This document shows, in pieces, positions 1-5,362 of a stretch of DNA of 5,710 bases (position 1 is its first letter; each line of letters begins with the position of its first letter). The stretch is from the NCBI GenBank assembly GCA_003136795.1, contig PLDP01000194.1, positions 12,681 to 18,390 of the forward strand. The letters are read 5' to 3'. This stretch comes from Actinomycetota bacterium. Lineage in GTDB: Bacteria > Actinomycetota > Thermoleophilia > Gaiellales > Gaiellaceae. Position numbers and translations under genes: made by a program. Below the pieces are notes generated by a model. That model saw only the letters and a list, made by a program, of their open reading frames with translations. It was not told where the DNA came from and searched no databases.

Positions 1-1
1 G

Positions 2-1276
2 CACTTCGAGTCGCTCGGCGCGCGCGTGCCGAAGGGCATCCTCTTCCACGGCCCTCCCGGCACCGGCAAGACGCTCGCGGCGAAGGCGATCGCGAACGAA
101 TCGGGCGCCCGCTTCTACGCGCAGAGTGCATCGGCGTTCGTCGAGATGTTCGCAGGGCTCGGCGCTGCGCGCATCCGCAAGCTCTTCCAAGAGGCACGCA
201 AGAACGCGCCGTCGATCGTCTTCATCGACGAGCTCGACGCCGTCGGACAGGCGCGCAGCGGCCACTCGTTCAACCGCGAGCAGGACCAGACGCTCAACCA
301 GCTCCTCGTCGAGCTCGACGGTTTCGGCCCGCGCGACCAGGTCGTCGTGATGGCGGCGTCGAACCGCCTCCAGGACCTCGACCCGGCGCTCTTGCGCCCA
401 GGGCGCTTCGACCGGCAGATCTTCATCCAGGCACCCGACCTGAAGGGACGCCGCGCGATCCTCGACGTGCACACCCGCGGGAAGCCGATGGACAAGGACG
501 TCGACCTGGAATCCGTCGCGCGGCAGACGGCCGGCCTGACGGGCGCAGACCTCGCCAACATCTGCAACGAGGCAGCGATCGCCGCCGGTCGCAAGGATCG
601 CAAAACGGTCACCCAGAAGGATTTCGACTATGCGCTCGAGCGGGTCGTCGCCGGCCTGCAGCAGCGCCGCGTCGTCACCGACAAGGAGAAGCGGATCCTC
701 GCCTACCACGAAGGCGGTCACGCGCTCGTCTCGCACCTCGTCGGCAACCAGCCCGAAAAGGCGACGATCATCGCACGCGGCACCGCGCTCGGCTACGTGC
801 TGCACCTGCCGGAAGAGGAGCGCTACCTCGAGACGAAGGAAGAGCTGCTCGACTGGATGGTGATGGCACTCGCCGGTCGCGCCGCGGAGCAGCTCGTCTT
901 CGGGCGCGTCACGAACGGCGCCGCCAACGATCTCGAGAAGGTGACGCAGATCGCCCGCGCGATGGTCTTCGAGTGGGGCATGGGCGAGTCGGTCACCTCG
1001 CGCACGATGCGCGCAGACAACTATGCGCTCTCGGAGGAGACCAAGCGTCTGCGCGACACCGAGCAGGCCTACCTCACAGACCACGCCTACCTCGAAGCAC
1101 AAAGGCTGCTCGCGAAGCATCGCGTGGCGCTCGACCGGATCGCGGCCGCGCTGCTCGACAGGGAGACGCTCGCGCGCGAGGAGCTCGCCGAGCTCTTCGT
1201 CGGCGTCGAGCAGGACTCGCACTCCTCCGACTCCGTCGGTGTGGTTCGCGCGCTCGGCGCCGATCCCACCGGGTAG
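2..1276 (+). CDS. ftsH: FtsH-family ATP-dependent zinc metalloprotease, 5'-truncated by window edge
   Basis: FtsH proteins are membrane-anchored hexamers that unfold membrane and short-lived cytosolic proteins with a AAA+ ATPase and cut them with a zinc protease domain. The frame is open to the left edge, so the N-terminal membrane helices are not visible and the true start is upstream. Numbering residues from the GTG at 26, I see Walker A GPPGTGKT (9-16), pore loop MFAGLG (41-46), Walker B IVFIDE (64-69), the second region of homology with NR (113-114) and arginine fingers R124/R127, the zinc motif HEGGH (228-232), and the likely third zinc ligand D302 in GAANDLEK. All catalytic residues are present, so an active protease is expected. 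Departures from the usual sequence are FAG for FVG in the pore, HEGGH for HEAGH, and AASNRL for AATNRP, which suggests a divergent paralogue. The tail after the protease domain is short (about 23 residues). It ends in TAG, 12 bp before the epimerase gene. Confidence 0.95.
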   Translation, partial: HFESLGARVPKGILFHGPPGTGKTLAAKAIANESGARFYAQSASAFVEMFAGLGAARIRKLFQEARKNAPSIVFIDELDAVGQARSGHSFNREQDQTLNQLLVELDGFGPRDQVVVMAASNRLQDLDPALLRPGRFDRQIFIQAPDLKGRRAILDVHTRGKPMDKDVDLESVARQTAGLTGADLANICNEAAIAAGRKDRKTVTQKDFDYALERVVAGLQQRRVVTDKEKRILAYHEGGHALVSHLVGNQPEKATIIARGTALGYVLHLPEEERYLETKEELLDWMVMALAGRAAEQLVFGRVTNGAANDLEKVTQIARAMVFEWGMGESVTSRTMRADNYALSEETKRLRDTEQAYLTDHAYLEAQRLLAKHRVALDRIAAALLDRETLAREELAELFVGVEQDSHSSDSVGVVRALGADPTG

Positions 1277-1279
1277 CGT
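1274..1279 (+). promoter_or_regulatory. Candidate -10 element (TAGCGT) before the epimerase gene
   Basis: The TAG stop of the protease gene is the first half of a TANNNT hexamer that ends 9 bases before the GTG start at 1289. No Shine-Dalgarno sequence lies in the 12-bp gap. The arrangement resembles three other starts in this window and would fit a leaderless or nearly leaderless mRNA. It is the weakest of the four copies (GTTC where three others have CTCC), and I see no -35 box. The promoter call is inference. Confidence 0.3.
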
Positions 1280-1288
1280 TCTCGGCGC

Positions 1289-1687
1289 GTGGCGCTGAAC
1301 GTCCATCACGTCGGGATCGCCGTCACCGATCTCGACGCCTCGATCGAGAGCTACCGCTCGCTCCTCGGCGCGACGGTCGAGCATCGCGAGACCGTCGAGG
1401 ACCAGGGCGTCGAGGCGGCATCCCTGCAGGTTGGCACCTCGCGGATCGAGCTGCTGTGCCCGCTTGGCCCCGACACGCCGGTGGGCAAGTTCCTCGCCAA
1501 GCGAGGTCCCGGCCTGCATCACGTCGCATTCGAGGTCGCAGACCTGCCCGCGGAGCTCGAGCGGCTGCGCGCCGACGGGGTGCAGCTGATCGACGAGACG
1601 CCCCGGCGGGGGCTCTTCGGGCACCAGGTCGCGTTCGTCCATCCGGAGGCGACCGGCGGCGTTCTGGCAGAGTTCGTGGCGCGATGA
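1289..1687 (+). CDS. mce: Methylmalonyl-CoA epimerase (vicinal oxygen chelate fold)
   Basis: This cytosolic enzyme interconverts the 2R and 2S epimers of methylmalonyl-CoA, linking propionyl-CoA carboxylation to the B12-dependent mutase and succinyl-CoA. At 132 residues it has the usual family length, with two beta-alpha-beta-beta-beta modules of the glyoxalase/VOC fold. By comparison with the Propionibacterium shermanii enzyme, the metal ligands are H7 (HHVGIAV), E54 (RIELLCPLG), H78 (GLHHVAFEV) and E128 (TGGVLAEF). E42 in QGVEAAS matches a catalytic glutamate. The motifs PLGPDTPVGKFLAKRG and HPEATGGVL are typical of the family. The GTG start is the only one that keeps the first ligand strand complete. 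It has no Shine-Dalgarno sequence, and the stop overlaps the next ATG (ATGA, 1684-1687). No mutase or carboxylase gene is in view, so its pathway partners are elsewhere. Confidence 0.93.
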   Translation: MALNVHHVGIAVTDLDASIESYRSLLGATVEHRETVEDQGVEAASLQVGTSRIELLCPLGPDTPVGKFLAKRGPGLHHVAFEVADLPAELERLRADGVQLIDETPRRGLFGHQVAFVHPEATGGVLAEFVAR

Positions 1688-1926
1688 CTTCCATTGACCG
1701 CATCCGCATCGAGATCGCCCTCGACGGCCAGCAGGTCCTCTCGGTCCTCGTCCCGGCGCAAACCGCCGACGACCTCGACCGCGCCCTGGCCGGCGAGCAT
1801 GACTCCTCCTATTCCTTCGAGGCCGAAGACGGCCGCTACACGGTCCTGCTCCAGCGGGTCGTGTACGTCAAGCGTTTCGCCCGCGAAAGCCGTGTCGGCT
1901 TCGGGGCCATCGCCCAGGAGGGTTAG
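1684..1926 (+). CDS. Small conserved protein resembling DUF3107
   Basis: This is an 80-residue soluble protein of unknown function. It begins with a beta-strand-like stretch (IDRIRIEIALDG), followed by a short helix (TADDLDRALAG), two further strand-like stretches (YTVLLQRVVYVKRF) and a closing RVGFG. The order of elements, the size and the R-V-G-F-G end resemble the actinobacterial DUF3107 family from memory, but I cannot run the profile, so the family name is tentative. There are no membrane segments, cysteines or obvious catalytic residues. The ATG at 1684 overlaps the epimerase stop by 4 bp (ATGA), which suggests translational coupling to it; a longer reading of this frame upstream would run antiparallel to no known domain and across two other genes. 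It ends in TAG and is in the same frame as the sigma factor gene that follows 36 bp later, with no further stop between them. Confidence 0.8.
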   Translation: MTSIDRIRIEIALDGQQVLSVLVPAQTADDLDRALAGEHDSSYSFEAEDGRYTVLLQRVVYVKRFARESRVGFGAIAQEG

Positions 1927-1962
1927 GCGCCTCGCGCGCGGGGGCACGCTGGTCCGCGAGCG

Positions 1963-2544
1963 ATGAGTGAGGTCCAGGCGACGAAGAAGGAAAGCGAGGC
2001 GAAGCGCGTGCGCGGCCTCGTCGGTCGTGCCCAGCAGGGCGACCGCGCCGCGCTCGAAGAGCTCTACCTGATCCACTTCGACCGGATCTACAGCTACCTG
2101 CACGTGAGCGTCGGCAACCGCCACGACGCCGAGGACCTGACGACGCAGACGTTTCTGAAGATGCTCGAGGCGATCGGCAAGTTCCGCTGGCAGTCGGCGC
2201 CGTTCTCCGCCTGGCTCTTCCGCATCGCCCACAACCTCGCGATGGACCACTTCCGCGCCAACAAGCGCTGGCAGCCCGAGGAGGACGTGCCGGAGCCGGA
2301 GCCCGACGAGTCCACCTCGGCCGAGGCCGAGGCGTTCGAGGCGATCGGCCGCAAGTCGATGCTCGAGCTGATCGAGGACCTCTCACGCGAGCAGCAGCAG
2401 GTGCTGACGCTGAAGTTCGTCTTCAACTTCGCGAACGCCGAGGCGGCGACGATCCTCGGCAAGACCGAAGGGGCGATCAAGTCGCTCCAGCACCGTGCGC
2501 TCGTCTCGCTACAGAAGCAGATCGAGAAGCGCGAAGCGGGGTAG
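1963..2544 (+). CDS. ECF-type RNA polymerase sigma-70 factor
   Basis: This is a 193-residue alternative sigma factor with only regions 2 and 4, so it would direct core RNA polymerase to a dedicated promoter set. Region 2 covers about residues 18-102: GNRHDAEDLTTQTFLKMLEA (51-70) is the core-binding helix, and FSAWLFRIAHNLAMDHFRAN (81-100) matches the -10 melting and recognition segment. A linker rich in Pro, Glu and Asp (104-127) follows. Region 4 covers about 130-188, with LSREQQQVLTLKFVF and a helix-turn-helix near 158-182 (EAATILGKTEGAIKSLQHRA). ATG 1963 is the only possible start in frame after the previous stop. It has no convincing Shine-Dalgarno sequence. Many ECF factors sit beside an anti-sigma gene, but none is visible here: the next gene is a P-loop NTPase. 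Regulation of its activity is therefore unexplained. The family call is firm; the subgroup is not resolved. Confidence 0.93.
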   Translation: MSEVQATKKESEAKRVRGLVGRAQQGDRAALEELYLIHFDRIYSYLHVSVGNRHDAEDLTTQTFLKMLEAIGKFRWQSAPFSAWLFRIAHNLAMDHFRANKRWQPEEDVPEPEPDESTSAEAEAFEAIGRKSMLELIEDLSREQQQVLTLKFVFNFANAEAATILGKTEGAIKSLQHRALVSLQKQIEKREAG

Positions 2545-2555
2545 GAGGAAGTAGC

Positions 2556-2561
2556 TACCCT
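2556..2561 (+). promoter_or_regulatory. Candidate -10 element (TACCCT) before the ychF-like gene
   Basis: In the 25-bp gap between the sigma gene and the GTG at 2570, TACCCTCC lies with its T 8 bases before the start. It matches TAGACTCC and TAGGCTCC at two other starts. The spacing suggests transcription starting at or next to the GTG. It overlaps a perfect 8-bp palindrome GTAGCTAC (2551-2558) that could be an operator or simply chance. A GGAGG at 2544-2548 is 21 bases from the GTG, too far for normal ribosome binding. No -35 box is evident. Confidence 0.4.
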
Positions 2562-2569
2562 CCGCCCTC

Positions 2570-3493
2570 GTGGCACTCGAGGTCGGCATCGTCGGCCCGT
2601 CGGGCGGCGGGAAGACAGCGCTCTTCACCGCGCTCACCAAGACCGGCGGCGGCGAATACGGGAAGACGAACGTCGGCATGGCGCCGATTGCCGACGCGCG
2701 CCTCGGCGCACTCGCCTCGGTCGTGAAGGCGCGCAAGATCACCCCGGCGACGATCCGCGTGCAGGACATCCCGGGCTCGGGAGCGGCCCAGCTCGGCAAC
2801 CTGCGGCAGGTGGATGCGCTCCTCGTCGTGCTGCGTGGGTTCGGCGCCGATGTGACGCCCGACGACGACCTGGAGACGTTCAAGCTCGAGCTGCTGGTCG
2901 CCGACCGCGACCACGTCGAGCGGCGGCTGGAACGCGTCGAGAAGCAGGCCAAGTCGGGCGACGCGAAGATCCGCGGCGAGCTCGAGGAGCTCCGCAAGGT
3001 GCTGGCCCACGTCGATGCGGGCGGCGAGCTCGCGGACTACGCAGGCGAGCTGCCCGGCGAGCTCGAGCCGCTGACGACGAAGCCGCTGCTTGCGATCGTC
3101 AACGGGCCGGGCGGGATCGACCTGAAGCTCGAGGCCGAGCTCGCCGAGCTGCCCGACGAGGAAGCGGCCGGATACCGTGACGGGAGCGAGTCGGCGCTCG
3201 ACGAGATCGCCGGTCGCCTAGCGCAGGCGCTCGACCTGATCACGTTCTTCACCGCAGGCGAGCAGGACACGCGCGCGTGGACGCTGCGCAACGGCCAGAC
3301 CGCACTCGATGCTGCCGGCGCGATCCACACCGACATCGCGCGCGGCTTCATTCGCTGCGAGGTCGTCAACTGGCACGACCTCGTCGAGCTCGGCTCGCAT
3401 GCCGAGGTCGCAAAGCAGGGCAAGCAAGGGCTCGAGGGCAAGACCTACGTCGTCAAGGACGGCGACGTGCTGAACATCCGCTTCAACGTCTAG
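2570..3493 (+). CDS. ychF: Divergent YchF/OLA1-family P-loop NTPase (DUF933/TGS C-terminus)
   Basis: YchF/OLA1 proteins are Obg-related NTPases that bind ribosomes, usually prefer ATP, and have been tied to translation control and stress. This one has 307 residues against about 360 in typical YchF. Visible are Walker A GPSGGGKT (9-16), a shortened switch I region (KTNVGMAPIADARL, 32-45), DIPG (66-69) as the G3 motif, a charged helical segment (about 108-160), KPLLAIVNG (171-179) where G4 belongs, and a well-conserved C-terminal domain (222-307) with LDLITFFTAGEQDTRAWT, HTDIARGFIRCEV and a final DGDVLNIRFNV. The C-terminus makes the family secure. Odd points are that the loop carrying the catalytic histidine of YchF is missing after VVLRGFG, the usual acidic residue after the G4 asparagine is replaced by G-P-G, and the KGEGLGNKFL stretch is reduced to AAQLGN. 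It is probably a paralogue of standard YchF. The start is GTG without a placed Shine-Dalgarno sequence. Confidence 0.9.
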   Translation: MALEVGIVGPSGGGKTALFTALTKTGGGEYGKTNVGMAPIADARLGALASVVKARKITPATIRVQDIPGSGAAQLGNLRQVDALLVVLRGFGADVTPDDDLETFKLELLVADRDHVERRLERVEKQAKSGDAKIRGELEELRKVLAHVDAGGELADYAGELPGELEPLTTKPLLAIVNGPGGIDLKLEAELAELPDEEAAGYRDGSESALDEIAGRLAQALDLITFFTAGEQDTRAWTLRNGQTALDAAGAIHTDIARGFIRCEVVNWHDLVELGSHAEVAKQGKQGLEGKTYVVKDGDVLNIRFNV

Positions 3494-3496
3494 ACT
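3491..3496 (+). promoter_or_regulatory. Candidate -10 element (TAGACT) before the 69-residue protein gene
   Basis: The TAG stop of the ychF-like gene forms the first half of TAGACTCC, exactly 6 bases before the ATG at 3503. The same hexamer class, extension (CTCC) and 6-base spacing occur on the minus strand before the HD-domain gene. There is no Shine-Dalgarno sequence in the 9-bp gap. This fits a leaderless transcript starting at the ATG. A CTGAAC at 3470-3475 is the nearest thing to a -35 box, with a short 15-base spacer. Confidence 0.4.
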
Positions 3497-3502
3497 CCTG
3501 CG

Positions 3503-3712
3503 ATGCTTCGTAACCTCTGGAACAAGCTCGTGGGCCGCGAGACGGCAGCGGCCGAGAAGCGCGAGACCGAGCTGGAGCAGATGAGCCCGGCCGAGCGTCA
3601 CTTCGCCACCGAGGGCGTCGACGCCATTGCCGCCGACGAGGTCGTGAGCGAGCGCCTCGGAGGCGTCGAGTCCGACGCGTTGCTCGGCGAGAACGACTCG
3701 CCGTCCAGCTGA
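3503..3712 (+). CDS. Small acidic protein of unknown function
   Basis: I do not recognise this 69-residue protein. It starts with a short basic amphipathic stretch (MLRNLWNKLVGRE), continues with a charged helix-prone segment (TAAAEKRETELEQMSPAERH), then an acidic part containing EGVDAIAADEVVSERLGG, and ends in a polar tail. It has no cysteine, no membrane span and no signal peptide. Reasons to accept it as a gene: it starts 9 bp after the ychF-like stop, has GC-rich third positions like its neighbours, carries the upstream TAGACTCC element at the same 6-base spacing as another gene, and fills the space up to the convergent gene. The basic N-terminus could bind a membrane surface or RNA, but this is only a guess from composition. 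It is the last gene of the plus-strand block and ends in TGA, 7 bp from the stop of the opposing permease gene. Confidence 0.72.
   Translation: MLRNLWNKLVGRETAAAEKRETELEQMSPAERHFATEGVDAIAADEVVSERLGGVESDALLGENDSPSS
3685..3703. terminator. Candidate bidirectional terminator hairpin at the convergent junction
   Basis: CGGCGAG (3685-3691) and CTCGCCG (3697-3703) form a perfect 7-bp stem, six pairs of it G-C, around the loop AACGA. It lies 6 bases before the stop of the small protein gene and 16 bases beyond the stop of the opposing permease gene, so it could serve both transcripts. There is no T-run on either side. A U-less stem is weaker evidence for termination, and in GC-rich coding DNA such a stem can arise by chance. 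It is still the best inverted repeat I found near the junction. Confidence 0.4.
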
Positions 3713-3719
3713 AGCTCGC

Positions 3720-4547
3720 TCAGGCCGAGATCAGCACCACCCCGGCGAGCGTCATGACGATCCCGGCGCGCTGCATCGGTGCCACCCGCTCGCGCAGCAC
3801 GGCGGCGGCGAGCAGCACGGTCACGACCGGGTAGAGGGACGCGAGCACGGCGGTCAGGCTGACGAGCCCGTGGCCGGACGACGCCGCGAAGAGGACGTTC
3901 CCGATCGTGTCGCCGATGCCGACCCCGACGACGATCGCCAGGTCGCGTCGGCGCAGTCGCAGCGCAGGCCGCTGCGCGGCGACCGCCGCGCCGACGATCA
4001 CGAGGGCGGTCATGCGGAAGACGAGCGAGGCCCACCAGAAGTCGACCTTGCCCGCCGCGTGCATCCACGGGAAGTAGAAGCCGAACCCGAGCGCCGCGAG
4101 GAGTGCGAGCCCGACGCCGGCGGCAACGCGCCGCTGCCCCTCATGGTGCTCCACCGACGCGAGCCCGACGCCGATGAGCGCGCAGACGACGCCGCCGATC
4201 TGCGCGGCTGACGGACTGTCGCCGGTCGCAATGCCGAACACGACCGGGATCACGGCCGAGACGCCCGCGATCGGAGCGACCACGCTCATCGCGCCGGTCT
4301 TCATGCCGCCGTAGTAGGCGAAGAGCCCGAGCATGCCGCCGAAGGACGCGCAGATCGCGAACAGCACGCCCCAGCCGGCCGGCCCCTGTCCGCGGATCGC
4401 GACCGCGAGCCCGATCGCAAGGACACCTCCGACCTGCGCCCAGAACAGAACGCGCAACATGCCGAGCGTTCTGCTCACGAGGGGCCCGACGAAGTCGGCG
4501 ACGCCCCAGGCGAGGCTCGCGCCGAGCGCGAGCAGGAGGGGGTTCAA
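3720..4547 (-). CDS. EamA/DMT-superfamily membrane transporter
   Basis: This is a 275-residue inner-membrane permease of the drug/metabolite transporter superfamily, a group that exports or takes up amino acids, purines, amines and similar small molecules; the substrate cannot be told from sequence. About ten hydrophobic segments are visible, near residues 3-24, 32-52, 59-80, 86-107, 115-131, 142-160, 170-190, 203-222, 228-250 and 260-275, forming two EamA repeats split around the polar stretch SVEHHEGQRR (131-140). LASLYPVVTVLLAAAVLRER (235-254) is the typical second-repeat signature, with the conserved Tyr-Pro and Glu-Arg. The start is TTG at 4547, whose bases overlap the HD gene's TGA (TTGA, 4544-4547). 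It gives the right length for a full first helix and suggests translation coupled to the upstream gene. A 5-bp stem (GACCC/GGGTC, 4550-4562) sits 2 bases before the TTG. Its stop is 7 bp from the opposing gene. Confidence 0.9.
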   Translation of the reverse strand: MNPLLLALGASLAWGVADFVGPLVSRTLGMLRVLFWAQVGGVLAIGLAVAIRGQGPAGWGVLFAICASFGGMLGLFAYYGGMKTGAMSVVAPIAGVSAVIPVVFGIATGDSPSAAQIGGVVCALIGVGLASVEHHEGQRRVAAGVGLALLAALGFGFYFPWMHAAGKVDFWWASLVFRMTALVIVGAAVAAQRPALRLRRRDLAIVVGVGIGDTIGNVLFAASSGHGLVSLTAVLASLYPVVTVLLAAAVLRERVAPMQRAGIVMTLAGVVLISA

Positions 4548-5356
4548 TCGACCCGGCGGGTCTGGGCGACCGCGTCGAGCTGGTTCGCGTGGTAGAGCAC
4601 CGCGGCCTCTGCGGTGCGCGTGCCGCGCACGTCGTGGTGCACCGCGACACAGTGCAGGAGCTCGGCCAGCTGGCCGGCGGTGAGTCCCACGGCGTGCTCT
4701 TCGATCAGGCGCAGGCCGAGGTGCACGTGCCCGAGCAGGCGTCCTTCGTCGGTCAAACCGAACGCCGGCCCTCGCCCCAGCTCGACCGTGCGGCCCACGT
4801 CGTGCACGAGCGCCGCGGCGAGCACCAGGTCGGCGCGAAGGCGCGGATGGAGCTGCGACGTCTCACGACAGAGCGTTGCGACCCCGACCGTGTGCTCCAG
4901 CAGCCCGCCGGCGTAGGAATGGTGCTCGTCGGCGGTGGCCGGGTACGCGTCGAGCTCGCAGTGGGCGAGCACCGCGCGCACCGTCGCGGTCAGGCCCGGG
5001 TGCGTGACTTCCGCGACGAGAAACTCGAGAAAGCCGCCGAGCTCGTCCTTGTCGCGGCGCATCGACGGTGTGAGCGACGCCGGGTCGACGTCGGCCGCCT
5101 CCAGCGAGCGCACGTCGAGCTGGAGCCGGTCGCGGAACTTCTCCACGCGGCCGAGCACACGCACGGCGTCGCCTTCGCCGAAGCGGCCGTCGAGCAGCTC
5201 GACGTCTTTCCAGACGCGGGCCTCGATCGTCCCTGTCGGGTCGACGAGCTCGAGTGCGAGGTACGACGTGCCCGACTTGGTGCGCAGCTTGCGCTTCATG
5301 CGCACGGCGTAGACACCCTCGACGACCCGGTCCTCCGTCAGCTCAGCGATCGTCAT
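4544..5356 (-). CDS. OB-fold plus HD-domain protein, YhaM-like 3'-5' exonuclease
   Basis: Bacillus YhaM has this architecture and trims RNA and single-stranded DNA from the 3' end using divalent metal. Here an N-terminal OB-fold (about 8-88), with SGTSYLALELVDPTGTIEAR (28-47) and GEGDAVRVLGRVEKFRDRLQ (60-79), precedes an HD phosphohydrolase domain (about 105-262). HD residues visible are H155 in GGLLEHTVGVA, H185-D186 in LVHDVGR, H210 in DEGRLLGH, H240-H241, and D261 in ANQLDA. The series HHSYAGGLLEHT, VHDVGR, TDEGRLLGH and NQLDA follows the YhaM pattern closely. It is shorter than YhaM (270 against about 314 residues), mainly between the second histidine pair and NQLDA, and has HDVGR where HDIGK is usual. 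All metal-site residues appear present, so activity is expected, but substrate (RNA, DNA or nucleotide) is inferred. The ATG start is clear and lacks a Shine-Dalgarno sequence. Its TGA overlaps the permease start. Confidence 0.88.
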   Translation of the reverse strand: MTIAELTEDRVVEGVYAVRMKRKLRTKSGTSYLALELVDPTGTIEARVWKDVELLDGRFGEGDAVRVLGRVEKFRDRLQLDVRSLEAADVDPASLTPSMRRDKDELGGFLEFLVAEVTHPGLTATVRAVLAHCELDAYPATADEHHSYAGGLLEHTVGVATLCRETSQLHPRLRADLVLAAALVHDVGRTVELGRGPAFGLTDEGRLLGHVHLGLRLIEEHAVGLTAGQLAELLHCVAVHHDVRGTRTAEAAVLYHANQLDAVAQTRRVD

Positions 5357-5362
5357 GGGAGG

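Noticed and set aside
115..612. Long open frame on the minus strand opposite the protease gene
   Set aside because: It lies wholly inside the FtsH-like gene, its product is rich in Arg and Ser with no recognisable domain, and such antisense frames are expected in GC-rich coding DNA.
973..1683. Upstream extension of the frame that contains the DUF3107-like protein
   Set aside because: The added part is Arg/Ala-rich and lies across the end of the protease gene and all of the epimerase gene in another frame. The ATG at 1684 with its ATGA overlap explains the real gene.
1931..1960. Inverted repeat CTCGCG...CGCGAG before the sigma factor gene
   Set aside because: Only 6 bp of simple CG-rich sequence with an 18-base loop, easily due to chance at this base composition, and with no T-run.
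1519..2250. 243-codon open frame on the minus strand
   Set aside because: It crosses three well-supported plus-strand genes (epimerase, DUF3107-like, sigma factor) and its translation shows no domain; it is a compositional shadow.
2544..2548. GGAGG as ribosome binding site for the ychF-like gene
   Set aside because: It is 21 bases from the GTG, and no other start codon in the right frame lies closer because of the in-frame TAG at 2552.
2975..3070. Repeated GAGCTC/GCGAGCT words in the ychF-like gene
   Set aside because: They reflect repeated Gly-Glu-Leu and Glu-Leu codons in a charged helical stretch, not a DNA repeat with its own role.
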